Positions 1-8,541 of a stretch of 64,000 nucleotides of DNA are shown here, piece by piece. Source of the DNA: M3007 sp031425035 (lineage in GTDB: Bacteria; Bacteroidota; Bacteroidia; Chitinophagales; Saprospiraceae); assembly GCA_031425035.1 (NCBI GenBank), contig JANPIN010000098.1:1-64000 (forward strand), written 5' to 3'. Position 1 is the stretch's first letter; each line of letters begins with the position of its first letter. Both the position numbers and the translations under genes were made by a program. The notes under the pieces are model-generated. The model was given only the letters and a program-made list of their open reading frames with translations. It had not been told where the DNA came from and did not search any database.

Positions 1-45
1 TCCGTTTCATCCGTTCTGCCTTCCTGTCACGTGTGAGACATCAGA

Positions 46-1362
46 CTATTTTTTCTTAAAATAAAACCGGTAGGCTAGCCAGCCCACCAGCGCCACCACC
101 AGACCCGCGCCTGCCTGTACCGGTCTGCCCACCAAAGTGAAAACCAAGAACAAACTGACCAGCGCCACAAAAACCAGGGGTGTCACCGGATAACCCCAGG
201 TGCGGTATCCTCGCTCTGCCTCCGCACGTTTGCGGCGAAAAACAAAAATGGCCGTGCCGACCAGCCCCAGTCCCACCCAGTCCATGAAGGTCACGTATTC
301 GATCAGGTTCTCGAAGGTTCCCCAGAACAACAGCAGAAAAACCGACCAGGCACTTTGAATCAAAATAGCATTTACCGGTGTGCGCCAGCGTGGGTGTACC
401 TCGGCCAGTTTCGGAAAGAAAATGCCGTCTTTGGCCATGGCGTAATAAATCCGCGGGGCGGTCATGCAGTAGATGCCCGTCGTTCCAAACGTGGAGAGCG
501 CGATCAAAAAAGCCATCAAAGCGCCGGCACCGGGAAAGATTGTACCCATGGCATCGGCGGCCACCGTTTTGGAATTGGCGATCTGTTCGATGGGCAGCAG
601 GCGCATGTAGGCGTAGTTGGCGGAGACGTACACGAAAGTCACGATCAGGGCGCCGAGCATCATGGCGCGGGGCACATTGCGTTGCGGATTCTGTGTTTCG
701 CCGGCCATGTAGGAAGCATGGTGCCAGCCGCCGTAGCTCCATAGTACGCCGATAAAAGCAGCCGCAAACGCCGTGAAAATATTGCTGGGGGCCGTATGCA
801 CAAAGGTGCTGGCCTCATTGGCGCCCGCCACGCCCGGGCTGGCAAAAAACCAGCCCGCGCCGATGATCAGCGCCAGGCCGGCCAGTTTGGCCCCGGTGAA
901 CAGGTTGGCGATCCACTCCCCGATTTTTACCCCAAATAAATTGATGACCGTCAGAAAGATGGTGATGCCCAAAGCCAGCGGTAGTGTCCAGGAACTTTTC
1001 CCGCCGAATAAATACAGCAAATGCTCCGCCGATACGGCCGCCAGCGCGGCAATACTGCCCGAAGTGCTGATAAACAGGATGAACCAGCCGTACAGAAACC
1101 CCATGGTATCGCCATACGCTTCGCGCAAATACACGTACAATCCGCCGGCACCGGGAAACATGCTGCCCATTTCGGCAAAGGTGAGTGCACCGGTGAGCGC
1201 CACCACGCCGCCCAGCACCCAGAGCGCGATGACCAGTTCGGGCGTATGGACTTCCAGCGCGATTTTGCCCGGCGTACGGAAAATGCCGCTGCCAATGGTG
1301 CTGCCCACCGCGATCATGGTCAGGCCGTAAAGAGTAAGGGTGCGGCGTAGTTCAGCGGACAT
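46..1362 (-). CDS. APC-superfamily amino acid permease
   Basis: Inner-membrane secondary transporter of the amino acid-polyamine-organocation superfamily; the substrate cannot be read from sequence. The first helix carries the glycine-rich family motif GSTIGSGIFRTPG (about residues 20-32), which in this fold forms the substrate-backbone site, and about twelve hydrophobic helices follow across 438 residues, the usual length. I chose ATG at 1362 (MSAELRR) rather than the ATG at 1419: the 19 extra residues are not family-like and fall inside an arm of the inverted repeat at 1396-1498. The next gene upstream (mutarotase) is on the same strand but is separated by that repeat, so an operon is uncertain. 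Family is seen; the amino acid substrate is unknown. Confidence 0.9.
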   Translation of the reverse strand: MSAELRRTLTLYGLTMIAVGSTIGSGIFRTPGKIALEVHTPELVIALWVLGGVVALTGALTFAEMGSMFPGAGGLYVYLREAYGDTMGFLYGWFILFISTSGSIAALAAVSAEHLLYLFGGKSSWTLPLALGITIFLTVINLFGVKIGEWIANLFTGAKLAGLALIIGAGWFFASPGVAGANEASTFVHTAPSNIFTAFAAAFIGVLWSYGGWHHASYMAGETQNPQRNVPRAMMLGALIVTFVYVSANYAYMRLLPIEQIANSKTVAADAMGTIFPGAGALMAFLIALSTFGTTGIYCMTAPRIYYAMAKDGIFFPKLAEVHPRWRTPVNAILIQSAWSVFLLLFWGTFENLIEYVTFMDWVGLGLVGTAIFVFRRKRAEAERGYRTWGYPVTPLVFVALVSLFLVFTLVGRPVQAGAGLVVALVGWLAYRFYFKKK

Positions 1363-1395
1363 GGGAAGCGGATTTAACGATAAAAAAGATTTTTT

Positions 1396-1498
1396 ACCAC
1401 ATAAGGGCACAGAGGACACTTAGAAAAGCCGATTTAGATTACACAGACAATTTTACATCCCCTCTACGAACTCTGTGCTCTTTGTGCCCTAATGTGGT
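1396..1498. repeat. Inverted pair of a dispersed-type repeat between two minus-strand genes
   Basis: The arms 1396-1419 and 1475-1498 are reverse complements at 20 of 24 positions (each arm reads accacat.agggcaca in its own direction). They are separated by about 55 bases and flanked by A/T runs. This could form a long hairpin downstream of the mutarotase gene (terminator role) or be two copies of an intergenic repeat in opposite orientation. Confidence 0.6.
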
Positions 1499-1515
1499 CC
1501 AAAAAAACATGGTGG

Positions 1516-2445
1516 TCAAGCCTCCAGCGTGAAGCTCATTTTGCCCTTCCATTCCCGCTCCGGTTCCAGCGTTACCAAACCCTGGCCGTTATTAAAAGCA
1601 TCCACATTGCAGGACATTGGCTCCAGTGCGATGCTCGCCCGGTGCGGTGGCGTAAAGACCTGGAAGTAAGGAAACTGCTTCGCGCTGGCCTGGACTTTCA
1701 ACCGTTTGCCCCCGCCTTCGAGCAGCATTTTGTAGGAGCCATCCGCTTTGGCCACCTGGAAGCAGGTATCCAGATCCGCGGTGCCCAGCCGGCTTTTGCG
1801 TTGGAAATCGTTGAACGCCGTTTGCTCACCGGTTGGAATCATGCGTTCCTGGATCAGCACCTTTTCGCAGGCGGGTAATTGCAGGGCATGATCGTCCACT
1901 TTTTCCGTTAAACGAAAGTAGGGATGCCAGCCAAAACCGATCGGAATGGCTGCCGTATGCCGGTTGCGGCAAGCCACCTCCAGGGTAAAAGCCCCGGAAT
2001 CGTGCAGCATAAATTCCAGTTCCAGCGTAAAAGGGAAGGGATAGTAGTCCAGATCCCCCTCATAGTTCAGGCTGCACAGAATGCTGGCATGGTCTTTCGC
2101 CAGAAAAATATAGTCTACCTCGAAGGCTTCGTTGCGCACAAAACCATGAATGGCATTGTCCGTGGCGGCGTTGTTGATGGGAAACTGGTACGACTGGCCC
2201 AGCCAATCATATTTGCCGTGATCCAGCCGGTTGGGGAAAGGAAAAAGCACCGCGCTTTTGCCAAATTTGGCAACTTCCAGTTCTTCCGGGGTCTGGTAAC
2301 CGTCGAGTATGGCCGTTCCGCCAATCGTCAGGTCCAGCAGGTTAGCGCCGCGTTCCGGCACCAGGCTGAAGGAGTTGCCCGTAGCCGGATGGTGCAGGGT
2401 ATAGCGGGTATGTTTGCCGAAAGGCGTTTTGTCGAGTTCGTACAT
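1516..2445 (-). CDS. Aldose 1-epimerase (mutarotase) family protein
   Basis: Cytoplasmic galactose-mutarotase-fold enzyme that interconverts alpha and beta anomers of an aldose. Visible motifs are NRLDHGKYDW, HGFVRN (general acid histidine region), FGWHPYFRL (second active-site histidine) and a C-terminal ALEPMSCNVDAFNN segment holding the catalytic-base glutamate. The product from ATG 2445 (MYELDKTPF) is 309 aa, normal for the family. An ATG at 2511 is also open in frame, but a Bacteroidota-like promoter (2481-2511) lies between the two, which favours 2445. Sugar specificity is not shown: the family also includes hexose-6-phosphate and uncharacterised epimerases. Confidence 0.85.
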   Translation of the reverse strand: MYELDKTPFGKHTRYTLHHPATGNSFSLVPERGANLLDLTIGGTAILDGYQTPEELEVAKFGKSAVLFPFPNRLDHGKYDWLGQSYQFPINNAATDNAIHGFVRNEAFEVDYIFLAKDHASILCSLNYEGDLDYYPFPFTLELEFMLHDSGAFTLEVACRNRHTAAIPIGFGWHPYFRLTEKVDDHALQLPACEKVLIQERMIPTGEQTAFNDFQRKSRLGTADLDTCFQVAKADGSYKMLLEGGGKRLKVQASAKQFPYFQVFTPPHRASIALEPMSCNVDAFNNGQGLVTLEPEREWKGKMSFTLEA

Positions 2446-2480
2446 GAGGCGGTAAGGATAATGGAAAGTTTGTTGTCGCA

Positions 2481-2511
2481 CAAAAGTGGAAAACTTCGTG
2501 GCAACTTTCAA
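2481..2511 (-). promoter_or_regulatory. Candidate promoter of the mutarotase gene
   Basis: On the minus strand TTG (2511-2509) is followed after 20 bases by CACTTTTG (2488-2481). This matches the Bacteroidota pattern TTG-N19/20-TAnnTTTG except for one base in the -7 element. It places transcription start a few bases downstream, upstream of ATG 2445. Confidence 0.4.
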
Positions 2512-2525
2512 CTTCTCGTAGTGGT

Positions 2526-2566
2526 CAAAAAAATCCGCCCCGCCAGCAGGCGCTGAGGGGGCGGAT
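2526..2566 (-). terminator. Rho-independent terminator of the membrane pyrophosphatase gene
   Basis: Perfect stem of nine pairs (2533-2541 with 2558-2566, atccgcccc/ggggcggat). On the minus strand it is followed by a run of T (A-run 2527-2533 on the plus strand). It sits just after the stop of the pyrophosphatase gene. Confidence 0.8.
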
Positions 2567-2589
2567 AAGAGAAATATTTTTCAAAAATC

Positions 2590-4845
2590 TTACTTGCTTA
2601 AACCCATTGGCGCCGCTGCCGGAGCTTCTGGTTTCACCGACATCTGCTCGATTTTCTGTTCGGGCTTCTGGATGGAAGTGCTACCCTCGCCGGCACGCTG
2701 ACCGAGGATCGGCGCGATGGCCAGACCCACCAGGCAGGACAGTTTGATCAGAATGTTCATCGACGGACCGGACGTATCTTTGAAAGGATCGCCCACGGTA
2801 TCACCGGTCACCGCCGCTTTATGCGGTTCGGAACCTTTATAGAAGGTTTTACCGTTGATCTCGACGCCTTTTTCGAACGATTTCTTGGCATTATCCCAGG
2901 CGCCACCGGCGTTAGACTGGAAAATAGCCCACAGCACACCGCTCACCGTTACGCCGGCCATGTATCCACCCAGCGCTTCGGCGCCCATAATGAAACCAAC
3001 GGCAATCGGGGTCAGGATGGTGATCAGACCCGGGGTCATCATTTCGCGCAGCGCGGCTTTGGTGGAAATATCCACGCACTTACCGTATTCCGCTTTACCG
3101 GTACCTTCCAGCAGACCTGGAATTTCCCGGAACTGACGACGCACTTCTTCCACCATTTCCATGGCGGCGCGGCCTACACTCTGCATGGCAAAAGCGGAGA
3201 ACACCACTGGGATCATCCCGCCGATGAACAGCGCAGCCAGTACGTCGGCTTTGAAAATGTTGATGCCTTCGATGCCCGTGAAATCCACGTAGGCCGCGAA
3301 CAGCGCCAGGGCCGTCAACGCCGCCGAAGCGATGGCAAAACCTTTACCAATAGCGGCCGTGGTGTTACCCACCGTGTCCAGTACGTCCGTGCGTTCGCGC
3401 ACTTCTTTCGGCAGTTTGCTCATTTCCGCAATACCACCGGCGTTGTCGGCAATCGGGCCGAAAGCGTCGATGGCCAGTTGCATGGCCGTAGTCGCCATCA
3501 TGGCCGAAGCCGCAATAGCCACACCGTAGAAACCCGCCAGGGTGTAAGCACCCCAGATAGCGCCGGCGAACAAAGCGATCGGCATCCAGGTGGACATCAT
3601 ACCGGTCGCCAGACCGGCAATAACGTTCGTGCCGTGGCCTGTGGCCGACTGGCGAACAATGCCCATCACCGGCTTTTTACCCATGCCGGTGTAGTATTCC
3701 GTGATCAGCGAGATCAGTGCGCCGACCACAAGGCCGACCACCACTGCACCGAACAAATTGATATTTTCAATGACTTGCGTGCCTTTACCGAAGAACTTCA
3801 TTGTCACCTGGCCGGCCGGGATCATATAGTTAATGACCGGATAGCAGGCGATGCCCGTCAGGAGAATGCTCGCCCAGTTGCCGCGGTTCAGTGCGCCTTG
3901 TACCGCATCGAAGCTCAGGTTAGCCGTGTCGCTCACGCGCACCAGCAGCATACCGACGATGGAGAACAAAATACCCAGACCGGCGATCAGCATCGGCAAC
4001 AGGATCGGACCAATACCGCCGAAACCGTCGTTGGCCACGCCCGTATCGCGTATGACCGAGTTGCCAAGTACCATGGCGGCCAGCATCGTCGCCACATAAG
4101 AACCGAACAAATCGGCGCCCATACCAGCTACGTCACCCACGTTATCACCTACGTTATCGGCAATAGTCGCCGGGTTGCGGGGATCGTCTTCCGGAATGCC
4201 GGCTTCGACCTTACCCACCAGGTCGGCGCCTACGTCGGCAGCTTTGGTGTAAATACCACCGCCTACGCGGGCAAACAAGGCAATGGATTCAGCACCCAGC
4301 GAGAAACCCGCCAGCACTTCCAGTACCCGGGACATATCCACGGCGCCGCGTTCGGTGGAATAAATGCCACCCATGAAATAATTGTAGAACAGTATGAACA
4401 GGAGGCTCAGACCGAGCACAGCCAGACCGGCCACGCCCAGGCCCATCACAGAACCGCCGTTGAAACTTACTTTCAGGGCTTTAGCCAGGCTGGTCCGGGC
4501 GGCTTGCGTGGTGCGCACGTTGGCCTTGGTAGCCACGCGCATGCCCATGTTGCCGGCCAGGGCCGAAAAGAAGGCACCGATCACAAAGGCGAGCACGATC
4601 AGCGGGTGGCTGGTGTCTACTTGGGTGCTCAGCCAGAACAGCAGGGCGCTGGCGATGACGACGAAAATGCCAAGTACGCGATATTCTGCTTTCAGGAAAG
4701 CCAGTGCGCCTTCAGCAATCGCCTTGGCAATTTCCTGCATTGTACCGTCGCCGGCGTCCTGTTTGTTCACCCAGTTTTGCAGAACGAACATATACACGAG
4801 CCCGACAACACCGAAAAGAGGAATTAAGTAAATCAGAGAATCCAT
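2590..4845 (-). CDS. hppA: Membrane-bound ion-translocating pyrophosphatase
   Basis: Integral membrane pump that couples hydrolysis of pyrophosphate to export of H+ or Na+. The 751-aa polypeptide has about 16 hydrophobic helices and the diagnostic substrate/Mg site DVGADLVGKVE followed by DDPRNPATIADNVGDNVGD. The segment GNTTAAIGKGFAIASAAL has Ala at the position where K+-independent enzymes carry Lys (GNTTKA), so by family knowledge this is the K+-dependent type; Na+ versus H+ specificity is not settled here. The C-terminus carries a short extra tail rich in E, K, P and A. It stands alone with its own promoter (4930-4959) and terminator (2526-2566). Confidence 0.96.
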   Translation of the reverse strand: MDSLIYLIPLFGVVGLVYMFVLQNWVNKQDAGDGTMQEIAKAIAEGALAFLKAEYRVLGIFVVIASALLFWLSTQVDTSHPLIVLAFVIGAFFSALAGNMGMRVATKANVRTTQAARTSLAKALKVSFNGGSVMGLGVAGLAVLGLSLLFILFYNYFMGGIYSTERGAVDMSRVLEVLAGFSLGAESIALFARVGGGIYTKAADVGADLVGKVEAGIPEDDPRNPATIADNVGDNVGDVAGMGADLFGSYVATMLAAMVLGNSVIRDTGVANDGFGGIGPILLPMLIAGLGILFSIVGMLLVRVSDTANLSFDAVQGALNRGNWASILLTGIACYPVINYMIPAGQVTMKFFGKGTQVIENINLFGAVVVGLVVGALISLITEYYTGMGKKPVMGIVRQSATGHGTNVIAGLATGMMSTWMPIALFAGAIWGAYTLAGFYGVAIAASAMMATTAMQLAIDAFGPIADNAGGIAEMSKLPKEVRERTDVLDTVGNTTAAIGKGFAIASAALTALALFAAYVDFTGIEGINIFKADVLAALFIGGMIPVVFSAFAMQSVGRAAMEMVEEVRRQFREIPGLLEGTGKAEYGKCVDISTKAALREMMTPGLITILTPIAVGFIMGAEALGGYMAGVTVSGVLWAIFQSNAGGAWDNAKKSFEKGVEINGKTFYKGSEPHKAAVTGDTVGDPFKDTSGPSMNILIKLSCLVGLAIAPILGQRAGEGSTSIQKPEQKIEQMSVKPEAPAAAPMGLSK

Positions 4846-4929
4846 CCCGTGATTTTTGTTTGGTTATGAAAAAAAGAAAGTTGGTTTGTTATTCGTCGAA
4901 AACCAGGCATTTCTGCCCCAAAACGGCGG

Positions 4930-4959
4930 CAAAAGTAAGAAAAATTAGTTTGCAGCAAA
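4930..4959 (-). promoter_or_regulatory. Bacteroidota-type promoter of hppA
   Basis: Minus strand TTTG (4959-4956), 18-base spacer, TACTTTTG (4937-4930), a full match to TAnnTTTG, about 85 bases upstream of the hppA start. The 4846-5140 interval otherwise holds no gene I can support. Confidence 0.65.
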
Positions 4960-5124
4960 GAAAACCGCAATCTACAGCCCGCTGAAGCATAGATTATTAA
5001 GTAAACCGGCTTCCGGCACCCCGACCGGGTTTTTGGAGACGCCCCTTTTTTGTTAGCGGTATTCCAATTATAATGTTCAACTTTTCGGAAATATGCGGTG
5101 TTATGGCCACCTGTCTGAAAGCCC

Positions 5125-5132
5125 TATCTTCG
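5125..5132 (+). promoter_or_regulatory. Candidate -7 element of the fni-mvaA operon
   Basis: TATCTTCG, one base off TAnnTTTG, eight bases before ATG 5141. If used, the mRNA would have almost no leader. It argues that translation starts at 5141 and not at the in-frame ATG 5093. No clear TTG is seen 20 bases upstream. Confidence 0.35.
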
Positions 5133-5140
5133 CCGCCCTT

Positions 5141-6190
5141 ATGGTCACCGAACCCATGCTTACCGTTCCTGATTCCGATCCGACCGCGCCCTCGCGCAAA
5201 CAGGATCACATAGAACTTGCCTTCCAGAGCCAGGTGGCTGCGGCCGGGCTGGACGAGCGTTTTTACTACGAACCGATGCTCAGCGCACATCCGCAGGGCG
5301 GTGCACAGCCTTTTCCCTTTTTAGGAAAAACCCAAAACTGCCCGCTCTGGGTCTCGTCAATGACCGGCGGCACAGGCATAGCCAAAACCATCAACACCAA
5401 CCTGGCGCGGGCCTGCGGTGAATTCGGTATGGGCATGGGACTGGGCAGTTGCCGGCAGTTGCTTTATTCGGACGAGTTACTGACCGACTTTGACGTACGG
5501 GACCTGATGGGTCCCGACACGCCCCTGTTCGCTAACCTCGGCGTGGCACAGATCGAGCAGCTTTTTGAGCGTCAGGAAACCGGCCGTATTCCGGATTTGC
5601 TCGCCAAACTGCGGGCCGATGGTTTGATCGTGCACGTCAATCCCTTACAGGAAGCCATGCAGCCCGAAGGCGATATTTTCAAAGCGTCGCCGCTGGAAAC
5701 CATCCAAAAGCTGCTGGAAATATTTGATTTTCCGATCATCGTTAAAGAGGTCGGCCAGGGTTTCGGGCCGGAAAGCCTGCGCGCATTGCTGCAACTACCG
5801 CTGGCCGCCATTGACTTCGGCGCAGCCGGGGGCACCAATTTCGCCAAACTCGAGTTACTGCGCAGCGACCCGATGCGCCAGTTAACTTTTGAAAAAATAA
5901 CGGCGCTTGGTCATTCGGCCGTAGAAATGATGCAGTTTACAAAAGCGCTGCATGTCGAACTCGGCGATCGCTGCAAAACGCCCAACCTGATCATCTCGGG
6001 CGGCATCCGCGATTTTCTCGACGGTTATTATTTACTTCAGCAATCGCCGCTGCCGGCCGTGTATGGTCAGGCCTCCGGTTTTTTAAAATATGCCCGGGGC
6101 GACTACGCCGATCTGCGGGATTTTGTGCAAAGTCAATTGCGGGGACTGGAACTCGCAGCGGCCTTTTTGAGGATCAAACAATTATTATGA
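5141..6190 (+). CDS. fni: Type 2 isopentenyl-diphosphate delta-isomerase
   Basis: FMN- and NADPH-dependent isomerase interconverting isopentenyl and dimethylallyl diphosphate, the entry to isoprenoid synthesis; cytoplasmic TIM barrel. Family signatures are visible: the N-terminal SRKQDHIELAF, MTGGTGIAKTIN, HVNPLQEAMQPEGD (with the Mg-binding glutamate), IDFGAAGGTNFA and ISGGIRDFLDGYYLL (phosphate/FMN loops). The product is 349 aa from ATG 5141, the normal length; an in-frame ATG at 5093 exists but adds non-family sequence. The stop codon overlaps the next ATG (ATGA, 6187-6190), so it is translationally coupled to the HMG-CoA reductase gene, placing both in the mevalonate pathway. Confidence 0.93.
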   Translation: MVTEPMLTVPDSDPTAPSRKQDHIELAFQSQVAAAGLDERFYYEPMLSAHPQGGAQPFPFLGKTQNCPLWVSSMTGGTGIAKTINTNLARACGEFGMGMGLGSCRQLLYSDELLTDFDVRDLMGPDTPLFANLGVAQIEQLFERQETGRIPDLLAKLRADGLIVHVNPLQEAMQPEGDIFKASPLETIQKLLEIFDFPIIVKEVGQGFGPESLRALLQLPLAAIDFGAAGGTNFAKLELLRSDPMRQLTFEKITALGHSAVEMMQFTKALHVELGDRCKTPNLIISGGIRDFLDGYYLLQQSPLPAVYGQASGFLKYARGDYADLRDFVQSQLRGLELAAAFLRIKQLL

Positions 6191-7521
6191 ACAAGGCGAT
6201 CAACGGCTTTTCCAAGCTCAGCAAACAACAGAAAATTAATTGGCTGGTAGAAAATTTTACGCTGGATCCGGCAACGGCAGCGCTGGATTTTAGTTCGTGG
6301 CAACACGCCGACCACCAGATCCAGCGCGTGCTGGACGGATTTACCGAAAATGTAGTAGCCAACTACGCGCTTCCCTATTGCATCGCCCCTAATTTTTTGA
6401 TCAACGGCCAGACCTACGCCCTGCCCATGGTGATCGAGGAAAGCAGCGTGGTCGCCGCCGCCAGCAGTGCCGCCAAGTTCTGGGCCGATCGCGGCGGATT
6501 TCACGCCGAAGTGCTGGATACCGTAAAACTCGGACAGGTTCATTTCCGCTGGGCCGGCCAGGGCGAACGCCTGCAAGCACTCTTTCCTTTATTAAAAGTG
6601 CAGCTGCTGGCCGGCGCCGCCAGTCTGACCAGTAACATGGAACAACGCGGGGGCGGTGTGCGCAGCGTCGAACTGCTGGATTATACCGACCTGGAACCGC
6701 AGTATTACCAGATCCGGGTGTCGTTCGAGACCTGCGACAGTATGGGTGCCAACTTCGTCAACTCGGTGCTGGAAAGTTTTGCGCGCAGCCTCGAAGATTT
6801 TTTGATGAACCACCCCGGCCTCTCCGATCTGGAACGCGACGTGGAAGTGATCATGTCCATTCTCTCCAACTACACTCCCGACTGCCGGGTGCGGGCCTGG
6901 GTGGAATGCTCCATCGATTCCTTCGCCGACCTGGCCCGTAACCTGGGCATGGAACCACATACCCTCGCCGATCGCTTCGCGACGGCCGTGCGCATTGCCG
7001 CTATAGATCCGTATCGCGCGACCACCCATAACAAAGGCATATATAATGGTATAGACGCGGTGGTGCTGGCGACCGGCAATGACTTTCGGGCCGTGGAAGC
7101 CTGCGGCCATGCCTACGCCAGCCGGCACGGGCAGTACCGCAGCCTCAGTCGCTGTCATATTAAGGACGGTCAGTTTCACTTTGAACTGGAAGTGCCCATG
7201 GCCCTGGGGACGGTCGGCGGACTTACGGCGCTGCACCCGCTGGCTAAATATTCGCTGGAACTGCTCGGGCATCCTTCCGCCCGCGAGCTGATGTGTATCG
7301 TCGCCTGTGCCGGACTGGCCCAGAATTTCGCCGCCGTCCGTTCGCTGGTTACGACCGGCATTCAGCATGGACACATGAAAATGCACCTGACCAACATGCT
7401 GCATCACCTGGGCGCCTCGGAAGAGGAAGCGGCAGCGGCACAATTCCATTTCTCCAAACAGACCGTTAGTTTCAGCGCCGTGCGTACCTTTCTGGACAGC
7501 ATGCGCGTAGCGGATGTATAG
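6187..7521 (+). CDS. mvaA: Hydroxymethylglutaryl-CoA reductase, class II (bacterial type)
   Basis: Reduces HMG-CoA to mevalonate, the committed step of the mevalonate pathway. The 444-aa soluble protein starts LSKQQKINWL as bacterial class II enzymes do and shows the catalytic set known from Pseudomonas mevalonii: Glu in MVIEESSVVAA, Lys in HNKGIYNGIDAV, Asp in LATGNDFRAVEA, and His in HGHMKMHL on the C-terminal flap. No membrane anchor is present. It overlaps fni by four bases (ATGA). Class II enzymes were first known from mevalonate degradation, but the pairing with an IPP isomerase supports a biosynthetic role here. Confidence 0.94.
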   Translation: MNKAINGFSKLSKQQKINWLVENFTLDPATAALDFSSWQHADHQIQRVLDGFTENVVANYALPYCIAPNFLINGQTYALPMVIEESSVVAAASSAAKFWADRGGFHAEVLDTVKLGQVHFRWAGQGERLQALFPLLKVQLLAGAASLTSNMEQRGGGVRSVELLDYTDLEPQYYQIRVSFETCDSMGANFVNSVLESFARSLEDFLMNHPGLSDLERDVEVIMSILSNYTPDCRVRAWVECSIDSFADLARNLGMEPHTLADRFATAVRIAAIDPYRATTHNKGIYNGIDAVVLATGNDFRAVEACGHAYASRHGQYRSLSRCHIKDGQFHFELEVPMALGTVGGLTALHPLAKYSLELLGHPSARELMCIVACAGLAQNFAAVRSLVTTGIQHGHMKMHLTNMLHHLGASEEEAAAAQFHFSKQTVSFSAVRTFLDSMRVADV

Positions 7522-7575
7522 ATCGCACCGGCAAATCGAACTTATTTCCATCGTTTCAGACTAATTACCCACGCT

Positions 7576-8367
7576 ATGTTCCTGTTCAATATGGCAGTTG
7601 TATTGCCGATGTTTATTCCCATTATTTTGATGGCGCTGGCCTTGTTCATCGGTTTGACGATCAAAAGCATGCGTGAAAAACGGCAAATAGCGGAGGCGCA
7701 GCAAACCGCCCAGGCTTTAGGGCTGTCCTTTACGGAAAAAGACAATTTTGGTTTAAGTCCTCAATTAAAAGCCTTTGAACTATTTCGGCACTCCCGCCGC
7801 CGCTGGGGTCGAAAAACGCAGGTCACCAATATTTTGCGCGGACAGGTTGGTGATACCGAGGTCTACCAGTTCGATTATTCCTACATTGTTTCTACCGGCA
7901 AATCGGCGCATCGCGTTTCTCAAACCGTCTTTTTTGCCAACGATAAACAATGGTCCCTGCCGGATTTTCGGCTACAGCCCGAGCAATGGTGGCATAAAGT
8001 GCTGGCTAAATTGGGCGCAGCAGAAGACATTAATTTTACCGACAACCCCGATTTTTCCCAGCATTTTCACCTGACCAGTAAACTCGAAGCACTGGCCCGC
8101 GAAAAATTCGGTCCGGAGCTGCAGCAATTCCTGCTCAGCGGTCCGCGCATCCATCTCGAAGGCTGCAACTACTACCTCATCGCCTATCAGCCCAAAAAAT
8201 TATTGAAGGGAGAAGCGGCCAGACTGTTCTTTGAACGCTGCAGCCAGCTCACGGCCTTGTTAAAAGGTACAGAAAAACAGGACCTGCTGGATTTGACCGA
8301 ATTAAAAAAGGACGTTGAGGCACAGCCGATTGTGCTGCCGGAGGCCCAAAAAAGGGAGCTGGATTAG
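7576..8367 (+). CDS. Hypothetical single-pass membrane protein
   Basis: I do not recognise this family. The 263-aa product begins with one strong hydrophobic helix (about residues 5-28), a basic KSMREKRQ stop-transfer, then a cytoplasmic soluble region of about 225 residues with mixed alpha/beta character and no catalytic motif I can name. It lies 54 bases after mvaA on the same strand without an obvious terminator, so read-through from that operon is possible, but nothing ties it to isoprenoid synthesis. rpsA follows with its own promoter. Confidence 0.7.
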   Translation: MFLFNMAVVLPMFIPIILMALALFIGLTIKSMREKRQIAEAQQTAQALGLSFTEKDNFGLSPQLKAFELFRHSRRRWGRKTQVTNILRGQVGDTEVYQFDYSYIVSTGKSAHRVSQTVFFANDKQWSLPDFRLQPEQWWHKVLAKLGAAEDINFTDNPDFSQHFHLTSKLEALAREKFGPELQQFLLSGPRIHLEGCNYYLIAYQPKKLLKGEAARLFFERCSQLTALLKGTEKQDLLDLTELKKDVEAQPIVLPEAQKRELD

Positions 8368-8409
8368 TGCTTTCCTGCCTAAAAAAAACTTAGCTTACTT
8401 TAGTAAAAA

Positions 8410-8440
8410 TTGGTAAACAAATAATATTGGGTTACCTTCG
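8410..8440 (+). promoter_or_regulatory. Bacteroidota-type promoter of rpsA
   Basis: TTG (8410-8412), 20-base spacer, TACCTTCG (8433-8440), one base off TAnnTTTG. It is followed by an mRNA leader of about 95 bases with A-rich and GC-rich blocks before ATG 8542. The long leader could hold the S1 autoregulatory site known in other bacteria, but I see no defined structure. Confidence 0.6.
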
Positions 8441-8541
8441 CGCCCGCTTTTGAAAAAGCGAGGGACAACGACCACGTCCCGAAGTGTGGCCGAAAAAAAA
8501 TTACCAATTTTAAAAAGCCCCAGACCAACCGCTTTTATATT

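Noticed and set aside
2821..4827. Very long open frame opposite the membrane pyrophosphatase gene
   Set aside because: Product is His/Arg/Gln-rich without domains; it mirrors the codon bias of hppA, whose motifs are complete.
6592..7551. Long open frame opposite mvaA
   Set aside because: Low-complexity shadow of the HMG-CoA reductase codons, whose catalytic residues are all on the plus strand.
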